Assembly: GCA_031835245.1 (NCBI GenBank)
Contig: JAVKOQ010000090.1
Location: 2,501 to 66,500, forward strand
DNA length: 64,000 nt
Direction of reading: 5' to 3'
From: Balamuthia mandrillaris
Taxonomy: Eukaryota > Discosea > Longamoebia > Balamuthiidae
The first letter of the stretch is position 1; every line of letters begins with the position of its first letter. Under the pieces are notes generated by a model. It was given only the letters and a program-made list of their open reading frames with translations. It was not told the DNA's origin and ran no database searches. Position numbers and translations under genes: made by a program. Below are positions 1 to 10,782 of the stretch, in pieces.

Positions 1-2374
1 AGATTTTTTTTCTCTTGGTGGTTCACTTTAAGGTAGCATCCTCTTACCCCACCAATTGATTGGTTACTTGCTCACTTTGTGAGGCACTTGTGCTCGTAAG
101 AGTGTACGCCTCATCTCTATTGCAAGAACCTGCTTTGCTGAAAACAGCTCTGTGTCATGATCCAATCACCATACCATACAATATGCCTTCTTGCCTTTCT
201 CTCTATTGCAAAATCAATCTCACACCTATATTCAGGGTTGTTGCCATGAATTCATTGCCATTCAGTTTGCACACTGAAGGTATGAATTCCCTCATCGCCT
301 CTGCAACTTCTGCCTTGGATAGTTGCTAAAGTGGTTGCAGTTCTTGTTGCTTTGCTCACTCATTCCACATCTCCACCCAGTCCTTTTCTGATTTTGGGGT
401 GTTTGTTTGTTTTTTATCTTTGATTTTCTGTTTGATCTGCTCTTCTATCACATCCACGATTTTCATTTTGGCAGCAAGTCCCTTTTGGCAGGAAGTTCGT
501 TTTGTCTTCATGTTTTCTGTGTATAATGCAGATAATCTTAAATATCTGTGCAAAGAGTTGCATTTTTTGCGTTCCATAATTTTGTCTCACCTTCTGCTCA
601 CCAAAATTGGGCAAAAATTTGTCTCACCTGCAGCTTGTCAAATTTCGCATGAAAAAATGCCTCCACTTTGACAGATAAGTACAAGAATCTGTCCAAGGCA
701 AAGAATTCCTTTGTAGTTCAACACAAGAATGCCTTTTGTTTGCGCTTTGAGTTGCTTTTTTTGTCAACAATAGTGTTGAGAATTACTCTCAACATATTAG
801 TTCCGTTGCCCCTTTCCTTTCCTTTCCTTTCTGTCAACATCTGTGATGTGGACCAATCGCCTGCTGCCACATTGCTAGGCTTCTTCCTTTTATTCTGTTG
901 CTTCCTTCTCTCTTTCTTTTAGTTAGTTAGTTTTGTTTCATTCACACCACACCTTTCCCTCTTGACACCCTTTGTTCCCTTGTTCCCTCTTTGAATAATA
1001 CGTTTTGGCCCCGTCCATTCGTGTTATTTGCCCTTTCTAACAATAGCATTGTTTTTGGTGTTTTATATGTTCTTAGCAGTGGTAATAGTGTGTCACTTCT
1101 TTTTATAGGCCAGTAATATATTTTTGCCAAGTTTCAGCTTTAAGAAGGAGGTTAGCTAGTGTAGATATAAGAGCAAAAGTTGTTTCAACAAAAAGAATTA
1201 GAGTATAAGGAAGAAAAAAATTGTTGGTTGAATCCAACCTTAGGAAGGAAAGAGTCGATAATGAGACAAGAAGTGTTTTCAAGAGAATAGAGGAAGAACA
1301 ATGAGAGTGAATTTCCGACATTGCTTCAAAGTACACTAAGAGAAAGGGGAAAAGGGAGAAAAGAAGGATGAGAGATACAAAAGAAAAGAGAGTTGAGAGT
1401 CTGGGACAGATCCAACATGAGGAGTCTTGAGATAAGTGTTGGTGATTTTGCCAACAAAATGAATAAAAAAGAGGTTAAAGTAGTTATGGATGGGTTTTGG
1501 TGTAGGTTATAAGCACACAACCCAAGGAGACAGGATAAAAGAAGGCTTGTGAACTCTTTTTCTTCCTTTCACAAGGTTTGAAGTTGTCTTCTTTTTTTCA
1601 CAAAAGCCTCTATTTGTTGTAAAAACTGTTTCAGCTATTGTTTACACTTCTCTCTGTTGAAACATTTGCTATAGATAACTGTTCATCTATTAACTCAAAC
1701 TAGTAACACAAGAATGCAAGAAAGTGAATGAGATCAAGAATTGACTTTTAATGAATGGAAAGTGTCATAATAGAGTGTGTATGTTTTTAACTTATTCCTG
1801 TTCCAAGAAAAGAAAAGATAAAGAAGGAGAAAGACAAAAAGAATGAGAAAAAGAACCAATTAAAAGAAGCCATAAGTCAAAAGGAGAAAGGAAAGTTCAT
1901 AAGTTCCACAAGAGAGAAATATACAGGAAATCACAAGAAGCTGATGTAGGGCAGGTGCTGATATAAGCTGAGGAAGAACAAAGAAAGAAGTAATATGTTG
2001 GTTATGTTGACAGTTGCCAACACATCATTTGCAGTGTTTGATTTATGGAGGAGTATACTTTCAAAAGGTTTTTAAGCTAATGTCCATTTCAGGAAAGACC
2101 TTTCAAAAGGACTACCTGACAGCAGTGATGCTCTTATTCGAATAATAGAGGGAAACAACTTTAGCATATTGTGCTTTTTGTTTTCGTTTGAGCATTACTG
2201 TTTTGTTGTTAACTAGGTAGGATTTCTTCATGTGGGAGTCTTAAACAATTGCAATAACATCATCAAACTTTGTGGAAAAACATCAACAGCACTGGCTTTG
2301 ACACAGAACATTATCTTCTAGTGGAGCTTCCTACTGAGGAAGTGGTAATGATGGGCTTGAAAGAGCTTGTAAAC
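1..2374. other. AT-rich region with no recognisable gene
   Basis: No open frame here resembles a known family or shows a spliced series of conserved blocks. Frames are short and full of stops, and composition is AT-rich with homopurine stretches, unlike the gene-dense remainder of the window. The retroelement fragment just downstream suggests this is intergenic or old repeat DNA. I see no terminal repeats, integrase or gag-like motifs that I could defend. Confidence 0.6.
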
Positions 2375-2380
2375 AACACA

Positions 2381-2690
2381 GACTTGGATATCAGGCAGAA
2401 AGCACAGCTTTTGACGCCATGTAAAGCCTTACAAGGTCAGCACAAAGGTTCAGGAGACCATTGATGCTGCCATAAATAAAATGCTACTCATGGGTATCAT
2501 TAATAAATCTGTTAGTAAATGAGCACACCCAGTGATCATCATCAAGAAGGACAGAAAACTATGTTTCTATATCAATTACAGAGCTTAACAAATGAACAAT
2601 GAAGCATTACTCTCCTATGTCAAATGTTGAAGATGGACTGAATTGCCTCCACAGCTCCAAGTTCTAGTCCAAGTTTGACTTAGTGTTCCA
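2381..2690 (+). mobile_element. Decayed Ty3/gypsy-type reverse transcriptase fragment
   Basis: Reading across at least two frame changes and several stops gives the conserved N-terminal blocks of a Ty3/gypsy reverse transcriptase in the right order. They are a DIRQKAQLL-like stretch at about 2381, INKMLLMGIINKSVSK then a stop and AHPVIIIKKDRKLCFYINYRA at about 2475-2588, and HYSPMSNVEDGLNCLHSSKF followed by SKFDL at about 2612-2683. The family consensus runs ML..GII..S.SPWA.PVVLVKKKDG..R.CVDYR.LN, then YPLP.ID..L..L.GA..FSK.DL. The catalytic YxDD block, integrase and terminal repeats are absent, so this is a dead remnant. Nothing is recognisable in 2691-2953. Confidence 0.72.
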
Positions 2691-2953
2691 TTTGTGTTAT
2701 TTATTCTTTCCAATAGAACAAAGTATAGAATCAAGAAAGAGACAAAGAGAAAAACAAGAGGCAATATTTAATAAAAGAGAAAGAAAAACAAATATGTTTA
2801 TGTATTAATTGTTTATAGTCTGTATTTTACTCTAAAGAGAATGAATAGTTAAAAAGCAAACTAAGAAAAGGAAAAGACTTGTGATAAGGACAGTGGGAAG
2901 ATGAGATTTAAAAATAAATGTTTATTGTAAATAGGTAGGTTTCATAAATATGT

Positions 2954-3562
2954 TTAACTAAGGTTGCAACATGCCACTTTGTTGTTCATATTGATAGGTG
3001 CAGTTAAATCATATATGACCACTGACCTTGCTTGCTCATTCACTTCAAATGGCCTTGTTATAGGTTCTGAAGTAACTTCTCCATTACTAGTGACCCTGAA
3101 TGCTGTAAACCAAAACTCATTTTCCCTGTGGTTAGGTTTCAAGGAGTTATCCAGCTTCCAAGGTTCACCTGCCATCTCATCCTGACAAGGCAAGGCATGA
3201 ACAGATGCCGCCAGCTCACGTTCAGCAGCAAAGAAAGCAACGGTGCTCTGTTGATTGCCTTGTAACCTTGCCAAAGAGACTTGCAGGATCTGCCCACAAG
3301 TGGCGATGGTGCCTGCTGTGCTTCCTCTAGATAGAGCCGAGTCGTAGACGCCAAGAAAGACCTTCCCTTTGGTGATGTTCTGAAAAGTATCTTGAAGATA
3401 AACAGTCCAATCCAGGTCCGCACAGGTAGCATGGCGAAGCACACGAGCCTGTCCTCCCACTAACATTGGACATTCTCCTTCATCCAAGACCTGTTGCCCT
3501 TGAGAACAATCTATCACCAGGGCCGTCATCAACAAAAACACAACTTTGCAGCAGAGCTTCAT
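2954..3562 (-). CDS. Secreted protein of unknown function
   Basis: This is a single-exon frame of 202 codons starting at ATG 3562. The N-terminus MKLCCKVVFLLMTALVIDCS is a clear signal peptide: a basic start, a hydrophobic core and small residues before GQQ. The rest is globular with about seven cysteines, including a CC pair near the end, as expected for a disulfide-bonded exported protein. No membrane segment follows the signal. I do not recognise the family. The block ECPMLVGGQARVLRHATCADLDW near the start looks structured rather than low-complexity. It borders the AT-rich repeat region and is the only intronless confident gene in the first 50 kb. Confidence 0.7.
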   Translation of the reverse strand: MKLCCKVVFLLMTALVIDCSQGQQVLDEGECPMLVGGQARVLRHATCADLDWTVYLQDTFQNITKGKVFLGVYDSALSRGSTAGTIATCGQILQVSLARLQGNQQSTVAFFAAERELAASVHALPCQDEMAGEPWKLDNSLKPNHRENEFWFTAFRVTSNGEVTSEPITRPFEVNEQARSVVIYDLTAPINMNNKVACCNLS

Positions 3563-3822
3563 CAGAGATTTGTGAAGGTAAGTAGATGTGTGGAAAAAAT
3601 TTCTTGCTTCATGAAAAGAAAAGTGCTACCAATTGTTCAGCATAAAGTCTGTTTTTGGCGCATTACCTCCATAGACTTGCTAGCTAATGCTGGGGAACTT
3701 CACAAAAACATTCGCTTTTTTGTCATTTTTTCACCAAAAAAGCTACCAAAAACACAAACGTAGCAGAGAAATGATCTAGCTCCTGTGACAACTGAGATGG
3801 CATCGGTTGATTGATGGTACAA

Positions 3823-4914
3823 CTAAAGGCCAACATGGTTGGGTCCCCTTGTCCTCTTTTTCTTGGTCTGTTTGGATGATTGTTGTTTGTTAGAAGATGT
3901 ACTCTTCACCTTCTCCTCATCTAAAAAGTCCTTCCATCGGCTCTTTCGCAGCTTCATTGGCCTGTTACCCAAATATTTACCTATCATATCAAAGCCATAA
4001 ACAAAGACGTACATAATGAAAGAGAAAATTTGTCAGCGGGTGTCAGAAATGTGCAAAGGAGGTGATTTTTTGGACGAGAAAGATAGAAATTTACCATTCA
4101 TTTCCCTTAAAGCTTGAATGTAATCTCTTGGGTCAGAAAAGCTAACAAAGCCATAACCTTTGGTCTTGGTAGTGCGTTTATCACGTACCACTCGGCTCTT
4201 CAAATATGAAGGATACTTGGAGAATGCTCCTTTGAGCATTTCGTCATTGACCTCGTTGCCCAAGTCGCCAACAAATATCCTGAAGTCATCTACCAATATG
4301 AGAGGGTGAGAACTTTGTAGGAAAGAAGTGAAGGGGAGATGACGTCTCATCAGAAGCAAGAACAAGGAAAACCAGTTTTGGAATACAGACAGGGAGAGGA
4401 AGAGAGGTAATGTACTTTCAGGCCATTCAGCCAAGGTAGGATCCTCCCATGTAGTGCCAGCTGCTTTGCGGTGTACAGGCGCTGGGCCTCTTGTGCCAAC
4501 CTATCCATGAGTTAAATTTTCAAGGTCACAAAGAAAGAGAGAGTGGGAGAGAGAGAGAACCTTGACTCCAGGGCGAGGTTGTGAAGGAGCGGGCGCTATC
4601 ACCACAGGGACAGAAGGATAGGGTGGGTAGGAAGTCACAAAAGAAGTTGTTGTAGCATGAGAAGAAAGAGGCCTGTTCGGGGTGGTGGAAGTTGTGGTGG
4701 GGTTCAGCGTTGCCGGCGAACTTGCAATCTCGGTTCGAATAACTGGTGCTTTCTCTGCCACCACAGCCTGTCTCTCTGGTTGATGATAAAAAGCAAGGTC
4801 AAAAGGTGTGCGCAATACAGTTTTACTCCGTTCAAACGCAAAGGACTACCAACCAACAACATGCTCTAACTTTCTCTTTGTGCCTTGTTTCTGCTGCGCA
4901 GAGAATGAATCCAT
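3823..4914 (-). CDS. RBM42: RBM42-like RNA-binding protein (RRM)
   Basis: This is a nuclear RNA-binding protein of the RBM42 family, linked in animals to hnRNP and splicing complexes. Exons are about 4561-4914, 4416-4500, 4095-4289 and 3823-3980, joined by GT-AG introns of 60, 126 and 114 bases. The conserved C-terminal region is diagnostic: WEDPTLAEWPENDFRIFVGD, then LGNEVNDEMLKGAFSKYPS, the RNP1-like KTKGYGFVSF and REMNGKYLGNRPMKLRKSRW. A Lys/Arg-rich tail follows. The middle is Pro/Ser/Thr-rich, as in the family. The N-terminus is uncertain. The best ATG (4914) is followed after 22 codons by an in-frame TAG at about 4848, while downstream codons stay open. Either there is another 5' exon or a very short segment is removed. 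Confidence 0.87.
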
Positions 4915-5044
4915 TTTTGCTGTAAACTTTTTTGTTTGTTTTAGGGGACAACAAAGAACACAAAATAGCCTTCCTATGGGGAAGAACTTGGCTGGGCTAT
5001 TTTTCGGCTAGTGCAACCAATACCAATGCTCAGGGAGCCATATA

Positions 5045-5126
5045 GCACGGATGGCCGAGCGGTCTAAGGCGGTAGCTTCAGGTGCTATTATCTTCGGATG
5101 CGTGGGTTCAAATCCCACTCCGTGCA
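5045..5126 (+). tRNA. tRNA-Leu(CAG), copy 1
   Basis: An 82-base class II tRNA folds cleanly. The acceptor GCACGGA pairs with TCCGTGC. The D arm is GCCGAGCGGTCTAAGGC. The anticodon arm is GTAGC-TTCAGGT-GCTAT with anticodon CAG. There is a long variable arm TATC-TTCG-GATG, a T arm GTGGG-TTCAAAT-CCCAC and discriminator A. There is no intron, and a T-rich run follows as an RNA polymerase III terminator. It is identical to the copy at 13032-13113. Confidence 0.96.
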
Positions 5127-5258
5127 ATTAGGTTTTTTTTACAAAATCTGCAAAAACCTAATCATTTTTGTGCGCTGTCGTGGGTGGAGTCGTGCAAAAT
5201 TGTTTTTTTTTTTCCTTCTGTTTTGGTGTTTATCTTATTAACTTTGTTAACTTTATTT

Positions 5259-6143
5259 TTAAATATGCAGAGATGCATAAAACAAAGAAGGATGCAAGGA
5301 CGGCGATAGGATGGTGTCTCCTCTCCATTGCAGGGCATCAATGTTGGGGGCCATGATCGTTGTAGTTCCGCCGTACGTTGTTGATCCTTGAAGGGCCTGC
5401 TTATGGTCAGATGCTTCTGCAAGAGAAGGGCTCTGGATGGCAGGAGTGGGGTGACTAGAAGTAGAAACAAAGCAAAGCGATTTGATACAAGCATTGAAGC
5501 AGTTCTGCAGCTCCCCAAGACGCAAGTTCTCTCCTCCAAACTCTCGGATGAGAGACAAGAAGGACATCTCCACATTCTTGTTGGATCTATTGGATTTTAC
5601 TGGGATTAGCAGACACAAGGAAACACAATTGAGAAATAATGAAGGCGAACCTCAAGTGGAGAGTGAGATAGGCTTGCAGTTCATCCTTTAATAGTGAGAG
5701 TTGTTGTTTGATGTCTTTCTCTTGTTTCTCAAGGAGAATGGATAGTACTTTGTCTTTCAAAAGTATAACATCTTTCCAATTCTTCAGTGCATGAGAGCAC
5801 CTTGGATTCAGAACCAAACACTGGTGATACTGCTCAGAGCAGAGGCCCAATACCCCTAACTGAACTCTTTGTGTGGCTTAATCCCGCAAGAGCAAAAAAT
5901 ACGCGTTGTTCAGAGAAATGTTAAAAAAACTAGGTAGGAAAGAAAGTACGAACCAAGAGTAGTGGGTGCTTGTGCGGACGACATTAGCGAATTGACATAT
6001 CTAAATAGAGCATTGCCATAGTTGAAATGCAGTTCATAGTCGTTGCTTTTGAGAAGAAGGGCGGCTTTGTACTTTTCAAAAGCTTCCATATAAAGCTGAC
6101 TTGCTTTGCTCCCATTGCGACTGAGTCTTGCTTTTTTACTTGG

Positions 6144-6174
<31 letters not shown>

Positions 6175-9100
6175 AAAGGATGAGCCACGACATCTCAAAA
6201 ACAAAGCTATAAGATGAAAGGAAGACAGCATAGATCTGCCCCTGAGGATACCTCAGAGCAACTGCCCAGTTGCGAAGTACTTGAAATGAGGAAGGCTGTA
6301 GGCAATGCGCTTTCTCATATTTTGAACATGCCTCCTTCAACAGCGCCACTATATTTCTCCACTGCACGCCTTCTGCAGCATAGTCTTCCTCAGAATCGCT
6401 CTCATCTTCATCACAGTCCTCTGTCTCATCGTCTTCTTTATGCAGCTTTACCGATTTTGTTTTCATGGCCTTGGCTGGTACGAAGTTGTCTTCTTGTTCA
6501 TCCAATTCTAAGAAAGCAAGTTGTTCTTGCCTCGAGTTAGGAGAAGAGATCATGGTTTCTTCTCTTGAAGTTGCCAAGTCTCTTTCCGCTGATGGAGATG
6601 CATCCGCTTGCTTTGACTTCAAAAGAAGGCTGGCTTTGTGATATATGGCATTGGCCCAGTTGAACAGGATTTCGTAGTCATCTCTTTTCAACTGCCAGGC
6701 TCTGTCGTACCGAGCAATAGCTCGATCTAGCAGCTGTAAGCTTTCCTGTTTTTTATCGAAATGGTAATTTTAGTACATGTAATGACGAGGTGATTAGCAG
6801 GCGCGGCAGGGAGAGGAAAAGACATACATGATTGCAGCATTGAACTAGAGCGGGTGTGGATGCTAGTCTCAACTGGTGCTGCCTTATGCGATGTCGTTGA
6901 AACAAACAATTTCCCCACTTAAAAAACGCCTTTCAACACAAACAAAAACCCAAAAAAAAGTAATCGAAAGTATAAGGATCACAAGAAAAAAAAGCAAAGT
7001 AGAAGGAGAGGAAAGACAGGAAAAAAAAAAGCAACAGAGTAAGAAAGCGGGCAGAACAGAGAGTAGAAAATATAGAGCAGAGGAATGGAACCTGATAATC
7101 GTATGGTTCAATGGAAAGGGCAGCCTTGAACTTGTTGCCACTTACTCGATACAAGTCATCCGCTTCTTTACCAGACATGGATGCTGCCTATCAAAGCGTA
7201 GTAGTATGTTTTAACAAAAAAGAAATAGAAACAATAAATAAAACAAAATGATGAGCATTAACGAACTTTCAAGTACAAAGACAACGCCCAGTTGTGAAGG
7301 GAACGTGCATCAGAAGGGTTTCTAGCAATAGCTTCCTTGAATTGCTTCTGAGCTAAAGTGAAGTAATCATCTGACTTACGCAGAGCTGGCAGCGATTCTT
7401 CCGCAGATATTGCAAGTTCTGTTGCCATCAGCAATGTGCGAGGACAAGAAAGAGAAGTAGATATTGGGAAAGTAGAAGAGGAAGCAGTAGCTCGAGAAGA
7501 TTGCAGTGGTGAAAGCGCAACAGAAGAAGCAAGCTTGGATAAAGCTGTTCCCTCTTCAAAAGAAATGCGATGGATGTGTTTAACTTTTGGTCGCATATGC
7601 ATTGCGTTTATCAATTCACCAGCGCACACAGTTCGGAAAGGGTATGCTTCGTCATGTCGAAACTTGAGTGCATTATTCTTGTGTTGTTTCCCAAACGAGT
7701 TCAGAAGGAAGAAGATGAAACGATTCTTTCCTCGAGGTCGCTGTTCCATTCTTCGAAACAAAAATGTAGAGGAAGTAACACTTGCCTGCTCTTCTTCTTC
7801 TTTGAGTTGTTCCTCTGTCATGCAGAAGGAGATCCCAAGAAAGGTTTGCAACCGTTTCCACAAGCTTACCATTAAGATGTTGTCCACTATTTTTGGAGGC
7901 GCCATACTGCTTTGCTTCTTCATCTTCTTTTTCTTGTTAGCCTTCTTATGGTTTTGAGCAGTTTTGTTCTCCTCCTCTTTAGAACTGTTCTTCTCTTGTT
8001 CTTTTTCCTTCCAAGTTGCTTTGCTCGAGAATCTTCGCTCTACCTCTACCTCAACTCTTGTCCAATACATTTCTTCCTGTTGAACATCTTCCGTTGAAAA
8101 TAGTATTCTTTCTTCTGTTCTTTTTGAGGTTTTGGCTATTGACGTGAGCTGTTGTAATAAAACGAAGAGGAGATGACAAAAGTGTTTTGCCACAACTTCC
8201 TTGTAACGTTGTTCCTCATCCAGACAAAGCTGTCTCATCTCTCTTTTAATCATTTGCTTCAATGTTCGTGCCACCATTTCCGTTGTCAGCAGCTGGTTAA
8301 GGAAAGCAAGTCTCCATTTTTTCCGTTCCCATAGCGTTTTTTGCTTTCTCTCTTTCTCTTCTCTGGACTTCGCCGCTTCGTCTCGTTTTTCCTTCTTCTT
8401 GTCCCACAATTCTTTTTGTAGTATGACCTTCACTTTTTCTTCCTTCCTTTTCTTCCGCTTTTCTTTCTTCCATTTCTTTTCGCCGTTCATTTGTGTGATT
8501 ATGTTTGCTCGAATAAGTCCCAGAAGCCGCATATTGATACCATTACGATGCAGCTGAAGCACCAACTCCTCAAAGTGTCGTTTACGTAGACGTTCATCAA
8601 TGTCTCTCTCTATTATCTTGTTCTTTGTGCCCGATCGTTTTGTATTCCGTTTTGCACTATCAGTGTCTCTCCTTTGCTTTGTGTCGTCCCCATAGTCTTT
8701 GTTTTTTTCAGGGGTTTCTCCTCCTCTGCCTTGTTCCTCCGTTGGGTAGAAATGCTGAAAAAGCTGCCCAGCCATCTGTTCCACAAAACCAGGCACTATC
8801 ACTTGTGCAAGATATTTTGTGGCGTCTACCACATCTGCGTTATGTTGTTTCTTATTTTGGAGCCAAAACCTGCAAGTCATTGTGTTATTCGAGAAGAGAG
8901 AAGAGAGGGAGAGAGAGAGAGAGAGAGAGAGAGGAGAATACCCTGAATAGGAATCGGGACACAGCAATGCCTTGGAATAGTTTTTCATAAATTCGGGTCT
9001 AAGAAGCTGAAATAGGAATCCTCCCTTAAGTCTGAGTATATGAATGTTACCAAGGTTAAAGTAATGATACCAGAATTGAGAGAGAGGAAGATTAAGCTCA

Positions 9101-9914
9101 CGATTTATTTGGGGCAGTTGGAGGAAAGTAACGAGCCATATCTATGAGATAGTACCTTCCATCTCTCCCACGATGCCCTTCCACATCGCTACGTATGGAT
9201 ATGATCAGTTCCCGTTTTAACAGAGAGGCATAAAAGAGTGCAAAAAAGTTGATATTGCCACCTACCAAGAAGAATACAGCTTCACGGTTTGAGTTTTGCT
9301 ATGATTAGAAATGTGTTCACCACAGAGATGATATTCTCTTGCAAGAAGCGCCATCTTTTCGTTGAAAGTTTTGACAGAAGCATGAATGTCCTTCCCTGCA
9401 TTATTGCTCCCTGTAGAGTACGCTATGGTTAGTTTTTTCTTCCCTAAGAAGCCCAGAGGGACAGAGAAACCATAAATGATAGTATCTTTGCCGAGTGGAA
9501 GTACGGATTGTGCAATAATGCGTCTTCCTCGAAAATCTACTAACACAACTAAAGGAAAGTGCTGACAAAAAAGCAAACAATGATTTAGCAAGTGCTCGCA
9601 GGGGGGAGGGGGGGGGGGCAGACCAGTCCTGCAACTCGGCGATCTAAGCATGCTATTAGCGACTTCAACTCATGTCCCTTGGTTTGTGATTATTGTTAGC
9701 CACACGTGCTGCAGAAGGGATAGGCGAGAGAGAGAGAGAGAGGGAGAGAGAGGGAGAGGGGGGGGGGGGAGAGGGGAGAGGGAGGGGGGAGAGGAGAGGG
9801 AGAGAGAAGAGGGAGGGAGAGAGGACAAGAACTCAAATACCGCTACTTTCATGATACCTTCGTCCTCACCACCATATAACCCATTTTCATCTGAAAATAG
9901 ATTTGAACGTTACC

Positions 9915-9949
<35 letters not shown>

Positions 9950-10693
9950 ACGAGTAAGGCAGAAGCACGAACCGACTGCAAACTTGAAAAAGATGCCTTC
10001 AGCAAAATACCTGCACCAGTTAAGTTCGTTGTTAGGAGCCAAACAAAAACAGAAAAGAATAGAAAAAGCGACAAGAAAACAAGAAATAACAACAGCCAAA
10101 CAAAGAAGCACAAACTTGGCACCACCGGCAGCGCCGCCGACTTGGTTGGTGATAGGAGCGATAGTTCGCGGTTGATCCGGACCCCAAAATTGTTCTGCGA
10201 TGAGACGAACAGCAATGCGTTCCGCCGTTTGCGTAAACTCTCGATAAAGGGATTGTATGCAACGAGCACGTTCCAGTTCGAACAACGCTCTTTCCTGCTC
10301 TTTTTTCGTTGGCACACGATTATGTGGGTGTAGGCCCCTCTCGTTCTCTTCTAGCTCGTTGGAGGGCTGTGGAGGCGAAAGCTCCATGAGAGACTGGTAT
10401 TCTTCGTTCCAGTTGCGCCCTTGCGAAAGCAATGCCTCTAACGCCGCAGCATCCATAGAGTTCCAGCTCTTTTGTTGTTGCTGTTGCAGCCCATCTTTTT
10501 CGTCCACCTTCCCTTCTTTATGTTCCGTCTGCTCGAAATAATACGAATCGAGTCCACGAGGCAAATTTTTCCTATTGCCTGAAAGGATACCACAACCATA
10601 ATGCTCATCCGCTACCTCTTCTTCGGGTTCATCCTCGTCGCAATCACACCCTTCATCTTGCACATAGGCGCCATCTTCGTCCTCCCCTTGCAT
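5259..10693 (-). CDS. Clu-type (clustered mitochondria-like) TPR protein
   Basis: This is a large spliced gene of about 1,400 residues in roughly 14 exons. The start is ATG 10693, opening an acidic N-terminus. Clu-family blocks follow in order: NWNEEYQ, GGAKYFAEGIFFKFAV, ENGLYGGEDEGIMKVA, then GHELKSL, HFPLVVLVDFRGRRIIAQSV, EGHRGRDGRYYLIDMARYFP, PEFMKNYSKALLCPDSYSGF, RNGINMRLLGLIRANI and EMVARTLKQMIKREMRQ. Between these blocks lies a Lys/Glu-rich insertion. The C-terminal third carries degenerate TPR units with the WANAIYHKA-type pattern (7250 down to about 5600). Clu proteins bind mRNA and control mitochondrial distribution, but the function here is inferred. CT-rich introns separate nearly every exon. 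The last exons (5259-5618) are less certain. Confidence 0.8.
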
Positions 10694-10782
10694 TGCGTTT
10701 GCTTCTTTTTTTTTTAATGTAAAAATACTGAAATATGATCGCAATGCCAGGAATGGAGAATTTAAAAGCGACCACAAAGCCT

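Noticed and set aside
1-2374. LTR, gag or integrase parts belonging to the gypsy fragment
   Set aside because: I found no matching terminal repeats or conserved motifs; short frames on both strands do not resemble these proteins.
8905-8936. Regular GA repeats as a CRISPR-like array
   Set aside because: They are plain dinucleotide microsatellites without spacers, in a eukaryotic genome.
9650-10333. 227-codon plus-strand frame rich in Glu, Arg and Gly
   Set aside because: It is a translation of GA microsatellites in introns of the minus-strand Clu-like gene.
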